NCBI GenBank assembly: GCA_003973505.1
Contig: QNXT01000063.1
Location: forward strand, 1 to 20,764
DNA: 20,764 nt
Source of the DNA: Bacteroidota bacterium
GTDB taxonomy: Bacteria > Bacteroidota > Bacteroidia > Bacteroidales > UBA1556
Direction: 5' to 3'
The translations under genes were made by a program, and so were the position numbers. Under the pieces are notes generated by a model. The model saw only the letters and a program-made list of their open reading frames with translations, was not told the DNA's origin and searched no databases. This document shows, one piece after another, positions 14,994 through 20,764 of the stretch (the first letter of the stretch is position 1; each line of letters starts with the position of its first letter).

Positions 14994-16187
14994 TTAATAT
15001 AAAAATCCAAATAACCAAAGAGGAATACTATTATTTACACCAATCTCGATATCATCTTTAACAAGAAAAGAATTGGGAAGACCTTTTATTTGTTTAGTGT
15101 CTTTGTTTTTGCCTCCTATTTCAAAGGTGAACTTATTTTCAACCAAAAAATCACTATCCTTAGAAGATGTTACATTATAAAATGAGTCGAGTTGGGAATA
15201 AAAAAATACTTCTCTTAGATTGCCGAAATTTACATTTTCATCTCCCTGATTATACATGAGGTTTGTATTACTAAGATAAATTTTTTCAGGTTTATTTAAA
15301 CTGTTTATTCCTTTTTTATCCGTGTATAAAAGTCTCAATAAATCAGCTTCGTATAATAGTTTTATATACTGTTTCATGGTGTTTAAACTGATGCCGGTAC
15401 GTGAGCTCAATACATTCATGTTTGGCTTAAAAGGAACGGATTGACTGATTATTTTTAATAGCTTTTTCAAGTAGATAATATTCGCTGTTTGAATGGAAGC
15501 AAACTGAGGAATATCTACTTCCAGTATCGTCAGAATTATCTCTTGAAGTTTGCTATGGTATGATAAAATATTCTCTTTATAGAAAGGATAATAACCATAG
15601 TTTAGGTAGTTTTCGAAATAAGCTAATACCTTAATTTTTTCTTTAATTTCTATTGCAATTTGAATGTGATTTTCAAGAATATCTTCCAGTGAGTATTTTT
15701 TGAAAATATGGCCTGATTCAAAGTTCAGGAACTCACGGAACGATAGCCCTTTCATATTGTACATCACTGCTCTACGACTTAAATCGGCTTTGGCTTTTTG
15801 GAGGTGTAATAAGGAAGAACCTGTAAATATTACTTTTAAATCGGGCATGTCGTCGTATATATTTTTCAACTCAATGGCCCAATTTGGATAACGGTGAACT
15901 TCATCGACTGCCAGGAGTTCGCCTCCCTTTTTATAGAATTCATCTGCAAGTTGATAGAATGAGTTCTCTGAAAAATATAAATCATCTAAGCTGACATATA
16001 AAATGGTATTGTCTGCAGGATAATGCATTTTGATATATTGCAATACCAGGGTTGTTTTTCCCACACCGCGACCTCCTTTTATCCCAATAAAACGATTGGA
16101 CCAATCGATTATATTTATATAGTCTCGAACTGTCTCGGTTTGAGTTTGTGCATATTTTGCATAAAATTTTTGTCTTAGATTATCCAT
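14994..16187 (-). CDS. AAA ATPase of the AAA_14/DUF4143 type
   Basis: A 397-residue ATPase of a family frequent in Bacteroidota accessory regions; its cellular function is unknown to me. Walker A is GGRGVGKTT (38-46), Walker B LLAVDEVHRYPNW (Asp95, Glu96), and a sensor-like FTGSS is at 121-125. A winged-helix-like segment (MNVLSSRTGISLNTMKQYIKLLYEADL) follows in the middle. The C-terminal domain contains D-F-L-V and FEIGGKNK, resembling the acidic/ExxK pattern of a PD-(D/E)XK nuclease-like fold as in DUF4143; I cannot say if it is catalytic. The ATG lies 32 nt downstream of an array of 33-bp repeats that also contains a good promoter. It ends 32 nt before rseC, so read-through into rseC is possible. 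Confidence 0.85.
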   Translation of the reverse strand: MDNLRQKFYAKYAQTQTETVRDYINIIDWSNRFIGIKGGRGVGKTTLVLQYIKMHYPADNTILYVSLDDLYFSENSFYQLADEFYKKGGELLAVDEVHRYPNWAIELKNIYDDMPDLKVIFTGSSLLHLQKAKADLSRRAVMYNMKGLSFREFLNFESGHIFKKYSLEDILENHIQIAIEIKEKIKVLAYFENYLNYGYYPFYKENILSYHSKLQEIILTILEVDIPQFASIQTANIIYLKKLLKIISQSVPFKPNMNVLSSRTGISLNTMKQYIKLLYEADLLRLLYTDKKGINSLNKPEKIYLSNTNLMYNQGDENVNFGNLREVFFYSQLDSFYNVTSSKDSDFLVENKFTFEIGGKNKDTKQIKGLPNSFLVKDDIEIGVNNSIPLWLFGFLY

Positions 16188-16201
16188 GTTCTTTGGTTTA
16201 T

Positions 16202-16333
16202 GTCAATGCAAAGATATAAATAATTTAATAAAGCGTCAACGCATTGATATAAAAATACAGTAAAAGTGTCAATGTATTGACATAAAAAGAAGGTAAAAGT
16301 GTCAACTAATTGATGTTTCTTTAGGAGTTTGTT
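16202..16333. repeat. 33-bp tandem array with a GTCAAT-n2-ATTGAC palindrome in each unit
   Basis: Units start at 16202, 16235, 16268 and 16301, exactly 33 bp apart. Each begins with a 14-bp half-palindrome: GTCAATGCAAAGAT, GTCAACGCATTGAT, GTCAATGTATTGAC (perfect 6-bp arms) and GTCAACTAATTGAT. Units 2 and 3 agree at 27 of 33 positions, sharing ATAAAAA and GTAAAAGT; unit 4 diverges after the palindrome. The array lies between the GMC gene stop and the ATPase start. Three helical turns per unit would place all sites on one face of the DNA. Confidence 0.85.
16209..16239 (-). promoter_or_regulatory. Putative promoter of the AAA ATPase gene inside the repeat array
   Basis: On the minus strand TATCTTTG (16209-16216) fits the -7 consensus TAnnTTTG, and TTGAC from the palindrome of the second unit (16235-16239) supplies a -33 TTG with a 20-nt spacer, within the 19-21 nt known for Bacteroidota. 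The -7 ends 21 nt before the ATG. This is the best-formed promoter in the window, and its -33 box is part of the repeated palindrome. Confidence 0.6.
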
Positions 16334-18012
16334 TATTGATAATCCTTTATGATAGTATCCGCCACTCGAAAGGCATTGGCATAAATGGTCCAAGTATAGG
16401 TTACACTGCCACCGGTGGGCATAAAACTACCATCACTGATATAGAGGTTTTCTACTTCGTGGGCTTTACAGTTTTTATCGAGAACGGAAGTTTTAGGATC
16501 ATCACCAAAGCGACAACCTCCGGCTTGTAGATTTGGAGGTGCACCTCCGCTAATGCTGCTGCTAATGTTTTTTGCACCTACCTTTTCCAGTATTTCTTCA
16601 CATTTTTTTGCAATATGTCTCCCGACTTCCAAATCGCGTTCCAAATAGCCAAGACGGATACGTGCCACAGGGTCGCCCCATTTATCTTTCACCTTGGGGT
16701 CGAGCGTAACAAAGCAATTGTCGTTGGGTTGCCAGTCCACGAATATTTCAAATTTCAAACGGCGTAAATCATTGAAATAGTGGTAAATTCTTTTCTTTAA
16801 TGCAGAACCATAAATCAAATCTCCATCAGAATTCCATTTACGGCGGATACTGCGACCAATGGGATTGGCGTGTTCAAATAAAAAATCGACACTACCTCCC
16901 TTTATTTTAGAGCCGTTTTCTTTTTCTATTTCATAAAAATCGTGCAGTCCTCGATTTACAAATACCCCGGGTATCTTCAGTTTCTCTGCATCTTGTTTCT
17001 CAAAGTCTTTATAATACAAATATCCTGAGCCAATTCCTCCAGCTGAAAAAATCAAGTTTTTACCTACTTGACCATTATTATTTGCCAAGCCATTGGGGAA
17101 ATCCTTGTTTTTGCTCATCAGAAGTAGGCGAGAGGTCTCAACTGCCTGAGCTGCTACCACAAACAGGTCGGCTTTTATACTTTGATTATTACCATCCATA
17201 TCGTGGTATTGGGCTTCTATGATTTTCCCTTTGCCATTGGTTTTTAAATGAAAAACTTTGGCATTTGGAATTATGGTACAATTTCCCGTCTCCAACGCTT
17301 GGTCTATTAGTGCTGCTCGAGAACTCCCTTTGGCATCGGAAGAGCAACCGTAGCTACCACAATAATTAGAATAATAGCATGCATTTCGTTTTTTATCAGC
17401 CTTACTAAGTATGGCACGGGGAACGGGTACCATTTTATAACCCAATTCTTCTCCCGCTTTATCAATCCAACTTGAAACGATATTCTCGGCCAAAGGTGGA
17501 AATGGAAAACTGCTTGAAGATCGTTTTTCTTGATATTTATGATTTACCACGCGCCCGGAAATACCCACAATACGTTCCACTTTATCAAAATAGGGTTCCA
17601 TATCGTTATAATCGATGGGCCAATCTACCACATTGGAGCCTTCAATGGGGCCATAAGTGGAAAGTAGTTTGAAGTCCATTTCCTTCATACGATGAAAATA
17701 ACCACTCATAAAATTGGAAGAACCGCCCACACAGCTGCCATTCCAAAAATCATTACCCGTATCAAAAGTTGATTTTGCAATCCATTCGCCCTTAGCGTTC
17801 TGTTTTTCTAAAACTTGTGGTTCATCTTTTAAATTGGGTGTAACTACCGATCGTCGAGTGAGTGCAATCTCATCTTTGGTGAAATCTTTGGTTTCGAACC
17901 ATGGACCTTTTTCCAAAACAATGACCTCGAAACCTGCCCTTGATAATTCGTAAATCACAGGACCAGCTCCAGCACCACTTCCAATAATACAAGCTGTTTT
18001 CTTTTTCATCAT
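16333..18012 (-). CDS. GMC-family FAD oxidoreductase-like large subunit, atypical active site
   Basis: A 559-residue flavoprotein of the glucose-methanol-choline family, like the large subunit of gluconate 2-dehydrogenase-type enzymes. The FAD-binding Rossmann motif GSGAGAG is at 11-17, and GNDFWNGSCVGGSSNFMSG is the GMC signature region. A cysteine cluster CYYSNYCGSYGC in mid-protein could bind an Fe-S cluster, as in FAD glucose dehydrogenases. The C-terminal GMC_oxred_C part ends near ANAFRVADTI. The family pattern HQAGTCRFG reads LQAGGCRFG (His to Leu495), and the usual VNP-x-LTI reads VTYTWTI (Asn to Thr538), so both common catalytic residues are missing. It has no signal peptide; its partner gene starts only 2 nt upstream and carries a Tat signal, so export as a complex is likely. 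The substrate is unknown. Confidence 0.85.
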   Translation of the reverse strand: MMKKKTACIIGSGAGAGPVIYELSRAGFEVIVLEKGPWFETKDFTKDEIALTRRSVVTPNLKDEPQVLEKQNAKGEWIAKSTFDTGNDFWNGSCVGGSSNFMSGYFHRMKEMDFKLLSTYGPIEGSNVVDWPIDYNDMEPYFDKVERIVGISGRVVNHKYQEKRSSSSFPFPPLAENIVSSWIDKAGEELGYKMVPVPRAILSKADKKRNACYYSNYCGSYGCSSDAKGSSRAALIDQALETGNCTIIPNAKVFHLKTNGKGKIIEAQYHDMDGNNQSIKADLFVVAAQAVETSRLLLMSKNKDFPNGLANNNGQVGKNLIFSAGGIGSGYLYYKDFEKQDAEKLKIPGVFVNRGLHDFYEIEKENGSKIKGGSVDFLFEHANPIGRSIRRKWNSDGDLIYGSALKKRIYHYFNDLRRLKFEIFVDWQPNDNCFVTLDPKVKDKWGDPVARIRLGYLERDLEVGRHIAKKCEEILEKVGAKNISSSISGGAPPNLQAGGCRFGDDPKTSVLDKNCKAHEVENLYISDGSFMPTGGSVTYTWTIYANAFRVADTIIKDYQ

Positions 18013-18014
18013 TC

Positions 18015-18653
18015 TTAGGAGTTTGATTTTTGCTTTACGATGCTTAAAATAGCAGGGTAGATTTGGTCTTTATTGGGCTGTGGAAATCCCGCTTGGTGAT
18101 GAACCCATTTCCAACCAATTTCATCAGGATTACTGCCGTAATTTGGATTGGCATACATGGATTCGAAGATGATGGTTAGCATTCTGCTTAGCCAGGTTTG
18201 TCCCCAGTCTATTAGTGATATGCTTGCAATTAGCTCTTCTTGTTGTGTTTGGCTTAGGTTGATAAAGCTTTTGTTAAATTTTGTATTCGAAGTTTTGTCG
18301 AGCCGAGTAAAACCTTTTAATATTTGCTCCCCATCCCAAGGGTCAAGCCGTTGGTCGTTCAACGTCCACAGAAGATAGGTGTCGGATTTAAGTTCTACAG
18401 CCCCTGGCCCAAGTTCGTCTTTTGGAAATAAGATGTTTTGTACTGCGCGAATAAAGTTTAAGTCAATTTGATATTCTTCTCCATCAAGAAGAACCGTTTT
18501 ATCATCGGTTTCTACTTTCGTCAGACATGAAGAAGTAAATGGGATAACACTCAATATGCTGGCTGCCAAAGAGGTTTTAACAAAACTACGCCTTGTGAAA
18601 AACGATTGCTTATCACTTTTGTGAAGCGGCTTGATGTTGTCCTTTTTACTCAT
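18015..18653 (-). CDS. Gluconate 2-dehydrogenase subunit 3-like protein with Tat signal
   Basis: A 212-residue partner of the GMC protein. The N-terminus has a twin-arginine motif, FTRRSFVKTS, followed by a hydrophobic stretch ASILSVIPF and a lipobox-like TSSC, suggesting a Tat-exported lipoprotein. The rest fits the gluconate 2-dehydrogenase subunit 3 family: helical, with LNFIRAVQNILFPKDELGPGAVEL and a conserved GWKWVHHQAGFPQP near the end. In such systems the small subunit carries the signal and takes the large flavoprotein across the membrane. The GMC gene follows after 2 nt. No cytochrome subunit is nearby, so the electron acceptor is unknown. Confidence 0.82.
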   Translation of the reverse strand: MSKKDNIKPLHKSDKQSFFTRRSFVKTSLAASILSVIPFTSSCLTKVETDDKTVLLDGEEYQIDLNFIRAVQNILFPKDELGPGAVELKSDTYLLWTLNDQRLDPWDGEQILKGFTRLDKTSNTKFNKSFINLSQTQQEELIASISLIDWGQTWLSRMLTIIFESMYANPNYGSNPDEIGWKWVHHQAGFPQPNKDQIYPAILSIVKQKSNS

Positions 18654-18689
18654 GGACGTAAAAAATTTATGTGTTTTGTTATTTTATTG

Positions 18690-18697
18690 TATATTTG
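18690..18697 (+). promoter_or_regulatory. Putative -7 element of the EGKCG lipoprotein gene
   Basis: TATATTTG fits TAnnTTTG and ends 31 nt before the ATG at 18729. No -33 TTG stands at the expected distance, although TTTTG occurs at 18674-18678. Confidence 0.42.
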
Positions 18698-18712
18698 ACC
18701 TATTCAATTTAA

Positions 18713-18720
18713 CAAAAATA
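18713..18720 (-). promoter_or_regulatory. Possible -7 element of the Tat subunit/GMC operon
   Basis: The minus strand reads TATTTTTG, matching TAnnTTTG, 59 nt before the ATG at 18653. It would overlap divergently with the promoter of the lipoprotein gene. The A/T-rich context makes chance matches easy. Confidence 0.3.
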
Positions 18721-18728
18721 CAAAAACA

Positions 18729-19160
18729 ATGAAGATGAAAAAATTTACTTTAGTATTGGGAGTATTATTTATGGGTGGCATATTGGCTACTTCAATGACA
18801 TCATGTGGTAATACCGACAAAAAAGAAACAAAAACAGAAGTTGCTCCTACTTCAAATGATGATGCTGTTCAAGCAGATCAAGCAGCTGATACAAAAGAAG
18901 AGGCCGCAAAATGTGGCGAAGGAAAGTGTGGTGAGGGTAAATGTGGAGGTGGTGAAGCTGCCAAAACCGAAAAATCGGCAGAAACTAAAGCTGCTAAAAA
19001 AGAGGCTGCTATAAAAGGAGAAGTTAAAGCGCCAAAAACAGATAAGGAAAAAGAGTTATCGAAAGATGCTCCCGTAGTGGATGATTCTAAAAAATTAGGT
19101 GCGAAAGAAGCTAAGGCTCCGGAAGGTAAAAAACTGGAGAAAAAATGTGGTGGTAAATAG
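18729..19160 (+). CDS. Small lipoprotein with EGKCG motifs (possible metal-binding/modified peptide)
   Basis: A 143-residue exported lipoprotein: basic start MKMKKF, a hydrophobic core LVLGVLFMGGILATS, and lipobox SMTSC with lipidated Cys26. The mature part is rich in Lys, Glu and Ala and low in complexity. It contains KCGEGKCGEGKCGGG (61-75) with Cys62, 67 and 72, i.e. two full EGKCG motifs, plus KKCGGK at the C-terminus (Cys140). EGKCG repeats are known from HvfA/bufferin-type precursors whose cysteines are modified by DUF692 multinuclear iron enzymes to bind copper. No DUF692 or partner gene is in this window, so modification is unproven. A plain Cys-based metal buffer is the simpler alternative. 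It has its own promoter and a strong terminator, so it is monocistronic. Confidence 0.75.
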   Translation: MKMKKFTLVLGVLFMGGILATSMTSCGNTDKKETKTEVAPTSNDDAVQADQAADTKEEAAKCGEGKCGEGKCGGGEAAKTEKSAETKAAKKEAAIKGEVKAPKTDKEKELSKDAPVVDDSKKLGAKEAKAPEGKKLEKKCGGK

Positions 19161-19178
19161 AAATCACCTCATTAAATG

Positions 19179-19216
19179 AAAAAGCGATATCGAATAATTC
19201 GGTATCGCTTTTTTTT
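19179..19216 (+). terminator. Strong rho-independent terminator after the lipoprotein gene
   Basis: A 16-bp stem with arms 19179-19194 and 19198-19213 (one T-G wobble) surrounds the loop TAA and is flanked by an A-run and a run of eight T (19209-19216). It ends the lipoprotein transcript; the A-run gives a shorter T-run on the minus strand, so it could also stop the convergent ribBA transcript. Confidence 0.88.
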
Positions 19217-19235
19217 GGTTAAGTTTTATCTAATA

Positions 19236-20443
19236 TTAATCAGCCAAATGCAAATCATGTCCCATACGGGTTTGCTTGGTTTTCATATAGCGGATATTAT
19301 GTTTGCTGGGAGGAATAATCAATGGGATTACTTCCACGATTTCAATTCCATAAGAATTAAGACCCACCTTTTTGGTATGATTATTTGTCAAAAGGCGAAT
19401 TTTTGTTGCATTCAAATCGCGTAAAATTTGAGCACCTACACCATAATCACGTTCATCATCTTTAAAGCCAAGTTGTAAGTTCGCATCAACGGTATCAACA
19501 CCTTGTTCTTGCAAATGGTAGGCTTTAAGCTTATTCCAATGCCCCGACCTTCTTGGTTCATATAAAGTACAATGCCTTTTCCTTCCTTCTCAATTATTTT
19601 CATCGACTCATGTAATTGCGGTCCGCAGTCGCATTTGCAACTTCCGAAAATATCACCCGTAACACAAGAAGAATGCACACGAACAATAATGGGTTCGTCT
19701 TTTTCCCATTCGCCTTTTACCAAGGCAAGTTGCGGTTTGCCATCAGATAATTGTTTATAAGCATGAAGCATAAAATCACCGTATTCCGTGGGCATGCTTA
19801 CTACTTCTTCTTTTGAAATAATACTTTCATTTTTAATTCGGTAGGCAATCAAATCTTTTATGGAAATAATCTTCAGATTGAAACGATCAGCAATTTTGAA
19901 AAGCTCAGGCAAGCGAGCCATACTACCATCTTCGTTCATTATTTCGCAGATAGCAGCAGCTGGTTGCAAACCTGCCAAGCGAGCAAGGTCGATGGAAGCT
20001 TCGGTATGTCCTGCACGACGAATAACGCCATTGTCTTTTGCCATAAGTGGGAATATATGTCCAGGACGGCTAAAGCGTTCAGCTTTAATATTTGGGTCGG
20101 CAAGAGCCTTTAAAGTTTTGGCTCGGTCCATAGCCGAAATGCCTGTAGTAACTCCTTCGCCTAATAAGTCAATGGAAACAGTAAAAGCTGTTTCCTTGGG
20201 GTCTGTATTACGACCAACCATCATATCCAGATTAAGTTCTTGTGCTTTAGACTCGGTTATGGGTGCACAGATAAGTCCGCGACCGTGAGTAGCCATAAAG
20301 TTTACAATTTCGGGAGTGATATTCTCCGCAGCAGTTATAAAATCGCCTTCATTCTCACGATCTTCATCATCTACCACAATCACTACTTTCCCTGCTTTGA
20401 TTTCTTCAATCGCTTCCTCTATTTTATCTAGTTTTCTTTCCAT
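19236..20443 (-). pseudogene. ribBA: ribBA (DHBP synthase / GTP cyclohydrolase II) interrupted by a frameshift
   Basis: Bifunctional enzyme opening riboflavin synthesis: DHBP synthase makes the 4-carbon unit from ribulose 5-phosphate, and GTP cyclohydrolase II opens GTP. The N-terminal domain is intact ([11 protein letters not shown], then RPGHIFPL and [15 protein letters not shown]). The RibA domain has the zinc ligands in [18 protein letters not shown] and reaches [11 protein letters not shown]. There the frame (20443 down to about 19532) departs into family-unlike sequence. The family sequence resumes in another frame at [20 protein letters not shown] and runs to the stop at 19236. The usual sequence is GIGLINKLKAY, so about 7 nt are missing around 19532-19537. 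This is either a real inactivation or an assembly/read error; riboflavin is needed by the flavoproteins here. A TAnnTTTG promoter precedes it. Confidence 0.88.
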
Positions 20444-20620
20444 TATTTACCATGCTAAATTTAGGCTGCAAAGGTAATCTATTTCATTTGATTTTCTTGA
20501 ATGTGGAATTGAGATATGTTAGTATTTAAATTGCTACTTAGATTATTTTGTTGTTTTGATGGTAGGTGTTGGAATTGTGCACTAATATTAAAATTGGGCT
20601 ATGTCTGTTATATATTATAC
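20444..20620. other. Divergent intergenic region ribBA / right-edge gene
   Basis: An AT-rich stretch of 177 nt between two divergent genes. Apart from the ribBA -7 element I see no RNA gene, repeat or convincing promoter for the rightward gene. Confidence 0.5.
20469..20476 (-). promoter_or_regulatory. Putative -7 element of the ribBA promoter
   Basis: The minus strand reads TACCTTTG followed by CA, a classic Bacteroidota -7 form, 25 nt before the ribBA ATG at 20443. A -33 TTG is not evident at 19-21 nt. No FMN riboswitch is recognisable in this short leader. Confidence 0.5.
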
Positions 20621-20764
20621 ATGAAAAGATTTGTGCTTAAGGTTCTAATTGTTTGCAACCACTTCTCTAGGAATTGTTGAACAACAATTTATCCCGGCTA
20701 CCGAAGGTTCATGGCTCGATGGTGATATTCATTTTGGTTTTACTATTTCCCGTAGTTTTACGAT
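20621..20764 (+). CDS. Start of an exported protein, 3' truncated and apparently frameshifted
   Basis: An ATG at 20621 gives a signal-peptide-like start, MKRFVLKVLIV, but this frame stops at 20678. From 20649 another frame is open to the window end and reads ATTSLGIVEQQF then IPATEGSWLDGDIHFGFTIS, which looks like the rest of a signal peptide and an envelope protein. Joining the two needs a one-base shift between about 20649 and 20655. Alternatively translation begins at the TTG at 20649 without a shift. The protein family cannot be told from about 38 residues. It lies divergent to ribBA. Confidence 0.4.

Noticed and set aside
14962..15018. Longer start for the rseC-like gene at 15018
   Set aside because: It would overlap the upstream ATPase gene and add a hydrophobic stretch unlike RseC proteins.
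16202..16333. Possible CRISPR array
   Set aside because: The 33-bp units abut one another and differ gradually; there are no unique spacers and no cas genes in the window.
16175..16393. 72-residue minus-strand frame with 11-residue periodic sequence
   Set aside because: The periodicity is only the 33-bp DNA repeat read as codons, and it overlaps two real genes.
19236..20443. Programmed frameshift or two separate genes for ribBA
   Set aside because: About two codons plus one base are missing relative to the family and there is no slippery heptamer with a structure; a deletion or sequence error is simpler.

Overview
The window is AT-rich and reads as a strictly anaerobic, fermentative member of the Bacteroidota. 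The grounds are the gene content, the near absence of Shine-Dalgarno sequences, several TAnnTTTG promoter -7 elements, and the rseC + rnfBCDGEA gene order. A Bacteroidales/Marinilabiliales-type host is my inference from overall protein character; no taxonomic marker gene is present.

Left third (1-7459, + strand): a complete [FeFe]-hydrogenase locus apart from its clipped 5' end. It holds a NuoE-like subunit (hydC, partial), a NuoF-like flavoprotein (hydB), the catalytic subunit (hydA), a small TM1266-type ACT-like regulator, and the three H-cluster maturases hydG, hydF and hydE. HydB is short: it lacks both the N-terminal [2Fe-2S] and the C-terminal ferredoxin-like domain of long bifurcating HydB proteins. 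Then come a 344-nt gene-free stretch with helically phased CACAAAG motifs and a one-chain iron-sulfur L-serine dehydratase.

Middle (9016-14961, - strand): the Rnf ion-translocating ferredoxin:NAD+ oxidoreductase operon rnfBCDGEA, preceded by an rseC-like gene. It converges on the serine dehydratase gene across a bidirectional terminator made from a REP-like palindrome. A second copy of the same palindrome sits between rnfC and rnfD. Serine to pyruvate, pyruvate to reduced ferredoxin, Rnf making NADH and an ion gradient, and the hydrogenase discharging NADH as H2 form a coherent energy scheme (inference).

Right third (14994-20764): an AAA ATPase of the AAA_14/DUF4143 kind whose promoter is embedded in an exact 33-bp-period array of GTCAAT-n2-ATTGAC palindromes; a two-gene GMC oxidoreductase system whose large subunit lacks both usual catalytic residues and whose small subunit carries a Tat signal; a small lipoprotein with two EGKCG motifs like those of copper-binding modified peptides; a ribBA gene broken by a frameshift inside the GTP cyclohydrolase II domain; and the start of an exported protein that also appears frameshifted at the window edge.

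Most noteworthy: the 33-bp operator-like array, the EGKCG lipoprotein without a visible modifying enzyme, the GMC protein without its catalytic pair, the ferredoxin-site-poor hydrogenase beside Rnf, and the ribBA frameshift.
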